Source: Solirubrobacterales bacterium (GTDB taxonomy: Bacteria > Actinomycetota > Thermoleophilia > Solirubrobacterales > 70-9). From it: DNA of 64,000 nucleotides. This document shows, in pieces, positions 43,924 through 52,951 of this stretch. The stretch is taken from contig SHVA01000004.1 in assembly GCA_009691195.1 (NCBI GenBank), forward strand, positions 45,839-109,838, given 5' to 3'. The translations under genes were made by a program, and so were the position numbers. The notes under the pieces are model-generated. The model searched no databases and was not told the origin of the DNA. It saw only the letters and a program-made list of their open reading frames with translations. Every line of letters begins with the position of its first letter. The first letter of the stretch is position 1.

Positions 43924-45171
43924 TCATGAGGTCAGCCGCGCTGCGCGCTCGCGGACCTCGGCCAGGACCTCCTCGGAGCCCTCCACCTCACGGCCCCGCA
44001 TCAGCACCCTGCCGGCGACCACGGCGGTGTCAACGACCGAGCCGGTCGCCGCGTAGACGAGGTCGGCGTCGAGGTCCCCGGCCGACAGCTCGGGCAGCTC
44101 GGGATTCAGCAGTAGGAAGTCCGCGTTGGCGCCCTCGGCGAGCTCGCCGCCGCCGAGAAGCTCGGAGCGCTGCCCACGGGCGATCGCGAGGGCGTCGGCC
44201 GCCGGCAGCACCGAGGTATCTCCGGCGTCGTGCTTCTGGATCAGGGCGAATGCCTTGACCTCCTCGAGCATGTCCAGGTTGTTGTTGGACGAGGGCCCGT
44301 CGGTGCCGAGGCCGATCGATATCCCGGCCCGCCGTGCCCGCGGGTAGGGGAAGACGCCGCCGACGGCGAGCTTCATGTTGGCCGCGGGGTTCGTGACCAC
44401 CGTCGAGCCGCGCTCGGCCACGAGCGAGAGCTCAGCGTCGTCGAGCCAGATGCCGTGCGCGAGCACGGTCCGCTCGGTCAGCAACCCGAGCTCGTCGAGG
44501 TAGGCGGCGGGGCGGGAGCCGTTCGCCTCGATGCAGTCGGCAACCTCCTTCTCGGTCTCGGAGAGGTGGATCTGGACCGGCAGCTCTCGCTCGGCCGCGG
44601 TCTCGGCGATCCAGGCGAGGGACTTGCGGCTGACCGTGTAGACGGCGTGGGGCCCGAAGCTGGGCCTCACGAGCGGCCCGAACTCGCCGAGCCGCTCCAC
44701 CGCCTCGAGCGCGCCGGCCCGCAGCTCATCGCCCTTGGCGGTGTCGAGCACGTCGAGGAAGACGACGCTCAGCAGCGTCCGCAGTCCCGAGTCGACCACC
44801 GCCCGCGCCGCCTGGTCGCCGTGGAAGTACATGTCGACGAAGCTGGTGGTGCCAGAGCGCAGCATCTCGATCGCGGCCAGGCGCGTGCCCCAGTAGACGT
44901 CGCCGGGCTCGAGCTTCGCCTCCGCCGGCCAGATCTTCCCCTGCAGCCACTCCATCAACGGCAGGTCGTCGCCGAAGCCGCGGAAGAGGGTCATCGCCGA
45001 GTGCGTGTGGCCGTTGACGAACGGCGGCGCCAGCAGCATCCCCTCGGCGTCGATCACCTCGTCACCCGGCTGCGGCACCACCTCGGGCCCGATCGAGTCG
45101 ATCAATCCGCCGTCGCAACGCAGCGCCAGGTCGCGACCGTCGAGCTGAGCACCGGTGACCACTAGCCCCAT
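43924..45171 (-). CDS. Amidohydrolase, MTA/SAH or chlorohydrolase-type deaminase
   Basis: 415 residues of the TRZ/ATZ amidohydrolase family. Zinc ligands: VNGHTHSAMTLFRGF, QIHLSETEKEV, TVLAHGIWLDD and LGTDGPSSNNNLDMLEE. The order and spacing fit 5'-methylthioadenosine/S-adenosylhomocysteine deaminase (MtaD), but guanine or other deaminases cannot be excluded. Start ATG 45171 lies three bases after the YchF stop, so it is in the same operon. Cytoplasmic. Confidence 0.85.
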   Translation of the reverse strand: MGLVVTGAQLDGRDLALRCDGGLIDSIGPEVVPQPGDEVIDAEGMLLAPPFVNGHTHSAMTLFRGFGDDLPLMEWLQGKIWPAEAKLEPGDVYWGTRLAAIEMLRSGTTSFVDMYFHGDQAARAVVDSGLRTLLSVVFLDVLDTAKGDELRAGALEAVERLGEFGPLVRPSFGPHAVYTVSRKSLAWIAETAAERELPVQIHLSETEKEVADCIEANGSRPAAYLDELGLLTERTVLAHGIWLDDAELSLVAERGSTVVTNPAANMKLAVGGVFPYPRARRAGISIGLGTDGPSSNNNLDMLEEVKAFALIQKHDAGDTSVLPAADALAIARGQRSELLGGGELAEGANADFLLLNPELPELSAGDLDADLVYAATGSVVDTAVVAGRVLMRGREVEGSEEVLAEVRERAARLTS

Positions 45172-45174
45172 CGG

Positions 45175-46248
45175 CTAGACCTTAATCGTAATCACGTCTC
45201 CGTCCGCGACGACGTAGTCGCGGCCCTCGGTGCGCAGCAGGCCCTTGTCGCGCGCGCCGGCGTAGCCCCTAGCGTCGACGAGGTCGCTCCAGGGGACCAC
45301 CTCGGCCCGGATGAAGTCGTCCTGGATGTCGGTGTGGATCTTGCCCGAGGCCTCGTGGACCGATGATCCGCGCCTGACGGTCCGCGCCATCGCCTCCTTG
45401 TCCTCGCCCGCCGTGAAGAAGCTGACCAGCTCCAGCAACTCGAACGCGGCGCGGATCAGGCGCCCCAGGGCGGAGCCCTCGATCCCCAGCTCCTCGCGCA
45501 TCTCTTTCGCCTCGGCCGGGTCGAGGTCGCGAAGCTCGGCCTCGACCTTGGCGGAGATCGCGACCGCCGCCGAGCCGTTGCGCTTGGCTATCTCGGCTAT
45601 CTCGGGCGGCACCCCGACCTCGCCCTCGTCGACGTTGACCACGTAGAGGACGGGCTTGGCGGTCAGCGGGAAGAGCCGGCGCAACGCGTTCGGGGCGAGC
45701 TCGGGCACCGGGACCGAGCGCACCGGGCGCTCCGAGCCGAGGGCCTCGACGACCTGCTCGAGCCAGTCCCGCTCGGCGACGGCCTCCCTGTCCCCGGAGC
45801 GCGCATCCTTGGTCAGCCTCTGGAGTCGCCGCTCGGTCTGGTCGAGGTCCGCCGCCAGCAGCTCGGTCTCGATCAGCGAGATGTCGCGGACCGGGTCGAC
45901 GTCGCCCTCGGGATGGGCGACCGCGCCGGAGCTGTGAGCGCGAACGACGTGGCAGATCGCGTCGGTCTCGCGGATCGAGGCGAGGAAGCGATTGCCCAGG
46001 CCCTCTCCCGACGAGGCGCCGGGAACGAGCCCGGCGATGTCGTGGAAATCGATGCTCTCGTAGAGGACCGAGGAGGATCCGACCGTCTCCGCCACCCGGT
46101 CGAGCCGCTCGTCGGGGACGCCGACCACCGCCACGTTGGGGTCGATCGTCGTGAACGGGTGGCCCCCGGTCTCGGCTCCGGCCGCGGTGAGCGCGTTGAA
46201 CAGGGTCGACTTGCCCGCGTTGGGGAGCCCGACTATGCCGACCTTCAA
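45175..46248 (-). CDS. ychF: Obg-like ATPase YchF
   Basis: About 357 residues. G1 motif GLPNAGKSTLFNALT near residues 7-21, DIAGLVPGASSGEGLGNRFL as switch region, and VVNVDEGE in place of NKxD, the change that makes YchF prefer ATP over GTP. The C-terminal TGS domain ends DYVVADGDVITIKV. Linked to ribosomes and stress in other bacteria. The start TTG 46248 overlaps the PAP2 stop (TTGA). It is coupled between the PAP2 gene and the amidohydrolase. Confidence 0.92.
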   Translation of the reverse strand: MKVGIVGLPNAGKSTLFNALTAAGAETGGHPFTTIDPNVAVVGVPDERLDRVAETVGSSSVLYESIDFHDIAGLVPGASSGEGLGNRFLASIRETDAICHVVRAHSSGAVAHPEGDVDPVRDISLIETELLAADLDQTERRLQRLTKDARSGDREAVAERDWLEQVVEALGSERPVRSVPVPELAPNALRRLFPLTAKPVLYVVNVDEGEVGVPPEIAEIAKRNGSAAVAISAKVEAELRDLDPAEAKEMREELGIEGSALGRLIRAAFELLELVSFFTAGEDKEAMARTVRRGSSVHEASGKIHTDIQDDFIRAEVVPWSDLVDARGYAGARDKGLLRTEGRDYVVADGDVITIKV

Positions 46249-46751
46249 GAGAACGTTCCCAGCGGCACGACCAACCCGAGCACGGTGCCGAGCACCGCCG
46301 CGCCGAGCACGTCGGAGGGATAGTGCATCCCGAGGTAGGGGCGGCAGAGAGAGATCAGCACCGCGAGCCCGAAGACGGCGGGCGCCAGGCCGGGGTCGAC
46401 GCGCGTGATCGCGACCGCGCAGGCGAAGGACGACGTCGTGTGGGCCGAGGGGAAGCTCAGTGAGGTGGGGGCTCCGCCGAGTGGCGGCAGTCCCTCCAGA
46501 ACAGGCCGCCGGCGCCGGACCACCAGCTTGACCGCGAAGTTGAGCCCGATCGCGAAGGGCCCGAGCGCCGCGCAGACGAGCCACTCGGCGCGCTCGCCGG
46601 AATCGAGCGCCGCGCCCAGCAGGCCGATCGCGAACCAGACCGCACCGTACTCGCCGATCTTGCCGAAGAACCGGGCCACGCCCTCGAGCAGCGGGCCGTG
46701 GGCGCGGGTGCGCATGGCGAGCAGGAGGTCTTGGTCGAGCCGGGCCAGCAC
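46245..46751 (-). CDS. PAP2-family phosphatase
   Basis: About 168 residues, integral membrane. The acid-phosphatase signature is KLVVRRRRP, SFPSAHTTSSFA and GMHYPSDVLGA, in three parts. Roughly five membrane helices. Such enzymes dephosphorylate lipid phosphates such as undecaprenyl pyrophosphate or phosphatidic acid. GTG 46751 is chosen because TATCCT lies eight bases upstream (46760-46765); ATG 46714 is a shorter alternative. It is coupled to ychF by the TTGA overlap and divergent from a membrane protein gene. Confidence 0.85.
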   Translation of the reverse strand: MLARLDQDLLLAMRTRAHGPLLEGVARFFGKIGEYGAVWFAIGLLGAALDSGERAEWLVCAALGPFAIGLNFAVKLVVRRRRPVLEGLPPLGGAPTSLSFPSAHTTSSFACAVAITRVDPGLAPAVFGLAVLISLCRPYLGMHYPSDVLGAAVLGTVLGLVVPLGTFS

Positions 46752-46796
46752 GGCGGCGCAGGATAGAGAGGCCCGTGGTGCTGAGAGAATGCCGTC

Positions 46797-47933
46797 GTGC
46801 CTCCCGCCTCGGCGACAGCGACAACGGCGGCCGCCGACGGACCAGACGTCGCGGCGAAGCTGCGCGACTACGAGCGCGGCTTTCGGCGGGCGGGACTGCC
46901 GCTGTTCAGCGAGGACTACTCCGCCGCCGAGGACATCTTCAACCGCGCCGCCCCACTGCTCGGCCTGGTCTTCCTCGGGGAGATGCTGGGGGCCGGCAAC
47001 CTCGACTGGCCCTGGTGGCGGAACCTGCTGGCGATCACCGCAGGCCTCGCGATCCTGCTCGGGGCGATCGCCCTCGTCAACCGGGCCCGTGGCCGGCCCG
47101 CATCCGCGATCCCGCAGCGGCTCGGCAAGACCGAGCTGGCGGGGTTCGTGCTGATCCCGGCGCTGCTGCCGCTGATCTTCAGCGGCCAAGCCGGGAGCGC
47201 CGCGATCACCGCCGGCGCCAACCTGCTGATGCTGGGATTGATCTACGCCGTCGTCGGGCTCGGCCTGATCCCGATCGTCCGCTGGGTCCTGGGCAGGATC
47301 GTCGCTCAGCTCCGCTCCGCGTTGAGCCTGATGGCGAAGGCGGTGCCGCTGCTCGCGATCTTCGCGCTGCTCTCCTTCCCCACCCAGGAGCTGTGGGAGA
47401 TCTTCTCCCAGCCGACGGCGGGCATCTACGCGACGATCATCGGCCTGTTCGTGCTGCTCGGCATCGCCTTCCTGACCGTGCGGCTGCCGCGGGAGGCGAG
47501 GCGCCTCGAGCGGGAGGCCGGGGAGGGCAGCCCGCCGCTGCGCCGACGGCAGCTTCTCAACGTCGGGTTGGTGATGTTCGTCAGCCAGGCGACCCAGGTG
47601 CTGCTCGTCAGTCTCATGATCGGGGCCTTCTTCACGGTCTTCGGGGTGCTCGCGATCGACGACGAGATCCGCACCCAGTGGCTCGGCTCCCCGGGGAACA
47701 CCCTGGCCAGCTTCGACCTCTTCGGCGAGCAGCTCGAGCTGACGAGCGAGCTGTTGCGTGTCGCCGGCGGCCTGGCGGCCTTCACGGGCTTCTACTTCGC
47801 GATCGCGATGTTCACCGACTCCACCTACCGCCAGGAGTTCCTCGACGAGATCACCTCCGAGATGCGCCGCAGCTTCCAGGAGCGCGCCGAGTACCTGCGG
47901 CTGAGGGCCGGCCTCGTGGCGCTGGGCCGATGA
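46797..47933 (+). CDS. Actinobacterial multi-pass membrane protein, unknown function
   Basis: 378 residues. After a cytoplasmic N-terminus there are about eight to nine hydrophobic helices (LLAITAGLAILLGAIALVN, ELAGFVLIPALLPLIF, LLMLGLIYAVVGLGLIPIV, AVPLLAIFALLSFPTQEL, IIGLFVLLGIAFLTV, VGLVMFVSQATQVLLVSLMI and others). No transporter motif recognised. GTG start with GAGAAT six bases upstream (46785-46790). The stop overlaps the start of the BtrH-like gene (ATGA), so the two work together or are at least coupled. Confidence 0.75.
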   Translation: MPPASATATTAAADGPDVAAKLRDYERGFRRAGLPLFSEDYSAAEDIFNRAAPLLGLVFLGEMLGAGNLDWPWWRNLLAITAGLAILLGAIALVNRARGRPASAIPQRLGKTELAGFVLIPALLPLIFSGQAGSAAITAGANLLMLGLIYAVVGLGLIPIVRWVLGRIVAQLRSALSLMAKAVPLLAIFALLSFPTQELWEIFSQPTAGIYATIIGLFVLLGIAFLTVRLPREARRLEREAGEGSPPLRRRQLLNVGLVMFVSQATQVLLVSLMIGAFFTVFGVLAIDDEIRTQWLGSPGNTLASFDLFGEQLELTSELLRVAGGLAAFTGFYFAIAMFTDSTYRQEFLDEITSEMRRSFQERAEYLRLRAGLVALGR

Positions 47934-48913
47934 GCACCGCGACGGAGCCGACGATGGTCCCCGGCTACCGCCACACCCCCGGCAACCACTGCGGCTCGAC
48001 CGCGCTGCGCAACCTGCTCGCGTTCCACGGTCTCGAGCTCTCCGAGGCGATGGCGTTCGGGCTTGGTGCGGGAGCCTGCTTCTTCTACCTCGTGATCGAC
48101 GGCCAGTCGCCCTCCCGCTTCACCAACGGCCGCGCCGCGCGGCTGGAGGAGAACTTCCTCGAGTTGACCGGCGCGCCATTGCGGCTTCGAACCGACGCCG
48201 ACGACGAGCGCTCATGGGAGCTGGCTCGGGAGACGGTCGCCGAGGGCCGGCCGGCCCTGCTGCTGACCGACCTCTACCACCTCGACCATTACGGCCGCTC
48301 GGCCCACTTTCCGGGCCACGCAGTGGTGCTCGCCGGCTACGACGACGAGCTCGCCTACCTCTCCGACACCGGCTTCCAGGAGCTGCAGACGACCAGGCTC
48401 GACAACCTTGCCAGGGCGAGGCACGAGCGCAACCCGATCTTTCCCCTCGCCGGCCACATGGTGGACCTCCCGGGGGGAGCCGAGCTCAGCGACCTCTCGG
48501 CATCCATACCCGCGGCGATCGAGCGGGCCGCAAAGGAGATGCTGGAGCCGACGGGGGGCGAATTCCAGGGAGTGCCGGCCTTGGAGCGCTTCGCGCAGGA
48601 GGTCGGAGACTGGCCCCGGGATGCCGCCGATGCACAGTGGTGCGCCCGGTTCCTCTACCAGGTGATCGAGAGGCGAGGCACGGGGGGCGGCAACTTCCGG
48701 CTCATCTACTCCCGCTTCCTCGGGGAGGCGGGTCGCCCCGAGGCTCCGCTCGCCGCTCGAGCCGCGCAGCACTGGAGCTCACTGGCGGATTGCGCCAGGC
48801 TCGCGAGCGAGGACGGCGCCGGGCCCACGGACTGGAGCCGGCTGACGCAGGAAGCAGAGCGCGTGCTCGAGGCCGAGCGCAGCCTCTGGTCGGAGCTCGA
48901 CGCCGCCGGCTGA
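47930..48913 (+). CDS. BtrH N-terminal/DUF4872-like protein
   Basis: 327 residues. The N-terminal half has the BtrH-like papain/C39-type fold: GNHCGSTALRNLLAFHG with Cys21 as likely nucleophile and HFPGHAVVLAGYDDE supplying a His, followed by a DUF4872-like C-terminal half (FRLIYSRFLGEAG). BtrH itself transfers an acyl side chain from a carrier protein to an aminoglycoside in butirosin synthesis; most homologues are uncharacterised. No carrier protein or antibiotic gene is nearby. ATGA overlap with the upstream membrane protein gene indicates coupling. Confidence 0.78.
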   Translation: MSTATEPTMVPGYRHTPGNHCGSTALRNLLAFHGLELSEAMAFGLGAGACFFYLVIDGQSPSRFTNGRAARLEENFLELTGAPLRLRTDADDERSWELARETVAEGRPALLLTDLYHLDHYGRSAHFPGHAVVLAGYDDELAYLSDTGFQELQTTRLDNLARARHERNPIFPLAGHMVDLPGGAELSDLSASIPAAIERAAKEMLEPTGGEFQGVPALERFAQEVGDWPRDAADAQWCARFLYQVIERRGTGGGNFRLIYSRFLGEAGRPEAPLAARAAQHWSSLADCARLASEDGAGPTDWSRLTQEAERVLEAERSLWSELDAAG

Positions 48914-48929
48914 GCGCGGGCCGCCTCGG

Positions 48930-49562
48930 TCAGCCCTCGCCGGTCGCGTCGCCCGGCTTACGAAAGCGTGCGAAGTAGCCGAGGAACCCGCCGAGCCGAA
49001 GCTCAAAGACGAGGCCCGCGGCGCTCGCCTTCTCACTCAGGGCGCCAAAGCTGACGTAGTGCGGGTCCCCGAGCAACTCGCCCACGATGAGGCGGCCTCC
49101 CGGCCTCAGCACCCGCGCCAGCTCCCGGATCGCCGCCTCCTGATCGGGGATCTCGCCGAGCACGGTGGTCAGGTAGGCGGCGTCGAAGCTCGCGCCCTCG
49201 TGCGGCATCTGGGTCGCGTCGGCGAGCAGGGGAGAGAGGGCGAGCCCGCGCTCGGAGGCGCGGCCCATGGTGTGGTCGAGCATCTCCTGCTGGACGTCGA
49301 GGATGTGCATCGCACCGTCGGGGCCGATCCACTCCGCGACGTCGAGCGTGTAGTAGCCGGTCCCGGGGCCGACCTCGAGCACGTGCTCTCCGGGGACGGG
49401 CTCGAGGATCTCCCGCAGGCGGGCGCGGGTGATGAAGGGATGCGGCGCCTGGACCCAGAAGCGCTGGCCGTAGGGACACGCCGAGGGGTTCTTGCGCCAC
49501 CAGAGGGCGGCGGCGGCGATGGCCAGGACCGCTCCGAGCAGCAGGCGGCGCGGCCGGCTCAC
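48930..49562 (-). CDS. Membrane-anchored class I SAM methyltransferase
   Basis: About 210 residues. Residues ~4-22 (RRLLLGAVLAIAAAALWWRK) are an N-terminal membrane anchor. Motif I is HVLEVGPGTGYYTLDVAEW, then HILDVQQEMLDHT, ASFDAAYLTTVLGEI, and VLRPGGRLIVGELL, the pattern of UbiE/methyltransferase-11 type enzymes. GTG start 49562 has GGAGG inside the end of the preceding gene, one base away. Substrate unknown, perhaps a lipid or quinone. Confidence 0.8.
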   Translation of the reverse strand: MSRPRRLLLGAVLAIAAAALWWRKNPSACPYGQRFWVQAPHPFITRARLREILEPVPGEHVLEVGPGTGYYTLDVAEWIGPDGAMHILDVQQEMLDHTMGRASERGLALSPLLADATQMPHEGASFDAAYLTTVLGEIPDQEAAIRELARVLRPGGRLIVGELLGDPHYVSFGALSEKASAAGLVFELRLGGFLGYFARFRKPGDATGEG

Positions 49563-49563
49563 G

Positions 49564-49788
49564 TCAACCTCCGAATCCGACCTGCTGCTCGCCGGCGCCG
49601 GCGACCCTGATGAAGACGACGTGGCCGAGGTCAACGGCGATGATGCCGTCCTCGGTCTCGAGGTCAGACCAGCCCTCGGCGCTCTCGAGCTGCTTGCGGA
49701 GGTCCTTGAGCTTGGCCTCAGCCAGCCGCACCGCGACCACCTGGCCCCCCGTGAAGCCGATCTCCACGCGCTCAGGTCGATCCGCCAT
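49564..49788 (-). CDS. Small DUF3107-like protein
   Basis: 74 residues: RVEIGFTGGQVVAVRLAEA, a helix KLKDLRKQLESAEGW, then strands GIIAVDLGHVVFIRV and a QQVGFG end. This strand-helix-strand-strand plan with a VGFG end recalls the actinobacterial DUF3107 family; the match is by pattern only. Start overlaps the stop of the epimerase gene (TGATG at 49786-49790) and its own stop is one base before the methyltransferase start. Function unknown. Confidence 0.7.
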   Translation of the reverse strand: MADRPERVEIGFTGGQVVAVRLAEAKLKDLRKQLESAEGWSDLETEDGIIAVDLGHVVFIRVAGAGEQQVGFGG

Positions 49789-50201
49789 CAGTGCACCTCC
49801 GCCTTGGGTTGGACGATCTCGGTCAGGACCCCGCCGGTCGAGCGGGGGTGCAGGAAGGCGACCTTGCTCTCGCGGATGCCGATCCGCGGCTCGGAGTCGA
49901 TCAGCTCGACGCCGGCGTCGCTGATCTGAGCGAGGGTGGCCTCGATGTCGGCCACCGCGTAGGCGACGTGGTGCAGCCCGCTGCCGCGCTTGGCGACGAA
50001 CTTGCCGACCGCCGTCTCCGGCCCGAGCGGCCGCAGCAGCTCGACGTGGGCGTCCCCGACGTCCAGCAGCACCGCCTCGACGCCCTGGGACTCCACGGTC
50101 TCGCGGTGCGCCAGCTCCATCTCGAAGCTGCCCTCATAGAGGGCGATAGCCGCATCGAGATCCTCAACCGCCACGCCGACATGATCGATCCGTCCGAACA
50201 T
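49788..50201 (-). CDS. mce: Methylmalonyl-CoA epimerase
   Basis: 137-residue vicinal-oxygen-chelate protein. RIDHVGVAVEDLDAAIALYE, VELLRPLGP, KRGSGLHHVAYAVADIEATL and VAFLHPRSTGGVLTEIVQ supply the His and Glu metal ligands. It interconverts (R)- and (S)-methylmalonyl-CoA in propionate metabolism. First gene of a small operon with the DUF3107-like and methyltransferase genes. ATG start; TAGACT nine bases upstream. Confidence 0.9.
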   Translation of the reverse strand: MFGRIDHVGVAVEDLDAAIALYEGSFEMELAHRETVESQGVEAVLLDVGDAHVELLRPLGPETAVGKFVAKRGSGLHHVAYAVADIEATLAQISDAGVELIDSEPRIGIRESKVAFLHPRSTGGVLTEIVQPKAEVH

Positions 50202-50242
50202 TGGCGGCGCAGTCTAGTCGGCGCCCATCGCCGGTCGGGCGA

Positions 50243-51118
50243 TCAGGTCGTGGGCACGACGGGCGGCTCCGAGGCGGCCAGGTCGTGCTCGGCGCTGAGG
50301 ATCTCGTCGAGGGCGGCGACGGCGACGGCGAGCTGGTCGGCGGTCGGCTCCTTGGTGGCGACGTGGCGCTGGATCTCGTGGCCGGGGCGGTGGAAGGCGC
50401 GGGCGAGGGCCGAGTCGGAGTTGCGCTCGCTCCAGGCGAACATCTCCACGGCGAGCGAGACGCTGGCGAGGCCGACGCCGGCCCGCGCGACGGGCCCAGG
50501 CTTCTCGAGGGCGCGATCCAGCAGCAGCTGGCCGGCGACCGAGAGCGCCAGCATCGGGGTGACGAGGTTGGAGCCGCAGCGCTCGTGCTCCTTGGTGGCG
50601 GTGACCGGGTCGGCGCCGACCTCGTAGGCGCCGATCGCCTTGTGCTCGGCGCCGTGGTAAGCGGCCAGGTCGCGGTTGGAAAGGGCGACCAGCGCCGGGG
50701 CCAGCCCGAGCGCGGCCTGGGCGAGCTCACGAGGGGCGCTGCCGCCCTCGCGCCGGAGCAGGCGGCCGAGGGCGGAGGCGGCGACCATCGCCGCCACGAC
50801 CCTGACGTCCTCGAAGGGGAGCCGCGCCGAGGGGAGGCGGGTGCGGACGAGCGGAATCACCAGGAATGCCTCGGCCAGCCGCAGCGGCCCCCGCAGCAGC
50901 GGCATCCGCGCGGCGAGCTCGGGGGCGACGGCGGGCTTCAGCCCGGAGGCGACCTGGATCTCTCCATCGCGGTCGCGCGCGGCGGCGGCCCACGAGGTGG
51001 GACCGTGGATCAGCAGGCCGTTGCGCAGCGCCATGCCACCGAGGCGCAGCGGCGGTGGGGCGGCTCCGTTCCTGGCGCCGGCGCCGTTGGATCCGCCGAG
51101 TCCGTTGGGGCCGCTCAT
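50243..51118 (-). CDS. DUF1385 membrane protein
   Basis: 291 residues. The family signature is RLGGMALRNGLLIHGPTSWA near residue 25-45, YHGAEHKAIGAYE in the middle and KEHERCGSNLVTPML. Several hydrophobic segments (VVAAMVAASALG, GLAPALVALS, VTPMLALSVAGQLLLD) indicate membrane location. The conserved His and Cys look like a metal or catalytic site, but function is unknown. Its ATG overlaps the stop of the M20 peptidase (ATGA), so it is the second gene of that operon. Confidence 0.85.
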   Translation of the reverse strand: MSGPNGLGGSNGAGARNGAAPPPLRLGGMALRNGLLIHGPTSWAAAARDRDGEIQVASGLKPAVAPELAARMPLLRGPLRLAEAFLVIPLVRTRLPSARLPFEDVRVVAAMVAASALGRLLRREGGSAPRELAQAALGLAPALVALSNRDLAAYHGAEHKAIGAYEVGADPVTATKEHERCGSNLVTPMLALSVAGQLLLDRALEKPGPVARAGVGLASVSLAVEMFAWSERNSDSALARAFHRPGHEIQRHVATKEPTADQLAVAVAALDEILSAEHDLAASEPPVVPTT

Positions 51119-52455
51119 CGCGCCAGCACCTTCGAGGGGATCTCGTAGAAGAAGCGCGCCGCAAGCTCGACGTCGGCGACCGGCACCCGCTCATCGGCGG
51201 AGTGGATCAGCGGCGCCGACTCCGTCTCCAGCATCTCGCGCTGTGGGCAGAAGCCGTAGACGCTGGCGTCGGGAAACGCGGCGCGAAACCAGTTGCTGTC
51301 GCTGAAGCCCGCCATCACGCTGGGCGCGAGGGCGGCGCCAGGCTCGGCCGCCGAGACCCACGAGGAGATCGCCTCGGCCAGCGGGCTATCGAGCTTGGAG
51401 GTCGAGCCGACCACGGTCTCGGTGAACTCGAGCTCGTAGTCCTCACCGTCGAGCAACGCGCCGACGCGCTCCCGGACCTCGGCCTCGCCGTAGCCGGGCG
51501 GGACCCGGCAGTCGATCAGGGCCTCCGCGACCGAGGGGATCACGTTGGCCTTCTGGGAGGCGCTGACTCTGGTCGGGGCAAGGGTGACGCCGAGCATCGG
51601 CTCGGCCAGGTGGCCGGTCAGCTCGGGCTCGGACTCGCGCAATCGGGCGACCGCTCGCTCCATGCCGGCGGCGCCGGAGACCTCCTCGTCGAGCACGGCG
51701 GCGAGAAAGCCGAGGCCCTGCTCGATCGGCTCGAGCGGCGGCTGGCGGTGGAGCCGGTCGAGGTGGGGAGCGAGCTTGAGTAGGGCATTGTCGCCGATCC
51801 CGGGTTGGGAAGCGTGCCCCGCGCGACCCCGCGTGCGCAGCAGGAAGCGGCAGATCCCCTTCTCCCCTGCCGAAAGCGTGAACAGCGTGCGCCCGTCGAA
51901 CTCGATCGCCTGGCCGCCGCCCTCGTTGAGGACCATGTCGGTCCTGACCTTCTCGGGATGCTGCTCGCAGAGCCACCTGGCGCCGAGCGCTCCGCCCGTC
52001 TCCTCATCGGCGGTGATGACCACCATCAGGGTCCCGGCCTCAGGGCGCCAGCCCGAGCCGGCCAGGGCCACGGCGGCGGCCACCTCGGAAGCGACCTGCC
52101 CCTTCATGTCGAGGGCGCCCCTCCCCCAGACCATGTCGTCGGCGATCTCCCCGCCCCAGGGATCGCGCGTCCACTCATCGCGGTCCGCCCTGACGGTGTC
52201 CACGTGGCCCAGCAGGGTCAGCGTGGGGCCGTCGGCGCGGCCGGCCAGGGAGGCCACGAGGTTCGGACGCTCGGGCTCGGCCGCGAGCAGCTCGCAGTCG
52301 AAGCAGGCCGCGCTCAGCAGCTCCATCAGCTCGAGCTGGAGGGCGCGCTCATTGCCCGGAGGGTTGACGGTGTCGATCTGGATCAGCCGCTGAAGCAGGC
52401 GCACGGCATCTGCGCCGAGCGCGGTGGGTGCGGCTGTTGCGGCTACCCCCTCCAC
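51115..52455 (-). CDS. M20-family metallopeptidase
   Basis: About 446 residues. Metal ligands: LLGHVDTVRAD, WGRGALDMKGQVASEVAA, ITADEETGGALGAR (general base Glu) and VLNEGGGQAIEF. A dimerisation domain follows with RTRGRAGHASQPGIGDN. This is the ArgE/DapE/CPG2-type peptidase group; the exact amide substrate is not fixed. GTG 52455 is chosen because TAAGCT lies seven bases upstream (52463-52468); seven residues upstream of it are likely not translated. Leads the operon with DUF1385. Confidence 0.88.
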   Translation of the reverse strand: MEGVAATAAPTALGADAVRLLQRLIQIDTVNPPGNERALQLELMELLSAACFDCELLAAEPERPNLVASLAGRADGPTLTLLGHVDTVRADRDEWTRDPWGGEIADDMVWGRGALDMKGQVASEVAAAVALAGSGWRPEAGTLMVVITADEETGGALGARWLCEQHPEKVRTDMVLNEGGGQAIEFDGRTLFTLSAGEKGICRFLLRTRGRAGHASQPGIGDNALLKLAPHLDRLHRQPPLEPIEQGLGFLAAVLDEEVSGAAGMERAVARLRESEPELTGHLAEPMLGVTLAPTRVSASQKANVIPSVAEALIDCRVPPGYGEAEVRERVGALLDGEDYELEFTETVVGSTSKLDSPLAEAISSWVSAAEPGAALAPSVMAGFSDSNWFRAAFPDASVYGFCPQREMLETESAPLIHSADERVPVADVELAARFFYEIPSKVLAR

Positions 52456-52505
52456 GCAGGTGAGCTTAGCCCGCACGCCGCGCCGATCTGGGTTAGGTTC
52501 AGCTC

Positions 52506-52883
52506 GTGTCCGAGCTGATCCACACCTGCTACCGGGTCCTCGACGTCGATCGCTCAGTCGCCTTCTACGAGAAGCTCGGGATGGAGGAGCTGCGGCGGAT
52601 GCCGATCCGCGACGAGGCGATCAACGTCTTCATGGGCTTCCCCGGTGACGGGCCGCGGCTCGAGCTGACCCACAACTTCGACCAGAGCGAGCCCTATGAG
52701 GTCGGGACCGGATACGGGCACATCGCCTTTACCGTGGACGACCTCGACGCAGCGCTGGCCCGCCTGGCCGAGGAGGGGATCGAGCCCGAGAGCGCGCCCT
52801 ACACCGTCCGCGAGGGCGGCTCGCGGCTCTGCTTCGTGCGCGACCCCGACGGCTACCGCGTCGAGTTGATCGAGCGCGGCTAG
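52506..52883 (+). CDS. Lactoylglutathione lyase-like glyoxalase
   Basis: 125-residue VOC-superfamily protein. ELIHTCYRVLDVDRSVAFYE, LELTHNFDQSEPYEVGTGYGHIAFTVDDLDAAL read in parts, and FVRDPDGYRVELIER give the metal ligands His, Glu, His, Glu typical of glyoxalase I. Actinobacteria often lack glutathione, so a different thiol (for example mycothiol) may serve. GTG start with TAGGTT six bases upstream (52494-52499), probably leaderless; divergent from the M20 peptidase. Confidence 0.87.
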   Translation: MSELIHTCYRVLDVDRSVAFYEKLGMEELRRMPIRDEAINVFMGFPGDGPRLELTHNFDQSEPYEVGTGYGHIAFTVDDLDAALARLAEEGIEPESAPYTVREGGSRLCFVRDPDGYRVELIERG

Positions 52884-52951
52884 GGCCGGATTGGCCGCCC
52901 AGCGGTTCGGTTGAGTCGAACCCCTCGGGGGGCGCCCCGGCGGCGCGGCCC

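Noticed and set aside
52890..52951. Terminator between the glyoxalase and SHOCT genes
   Set aside because: GGTTCG-N7-CGAACC forms only a six-bp stem without a U tract; too weak to call.
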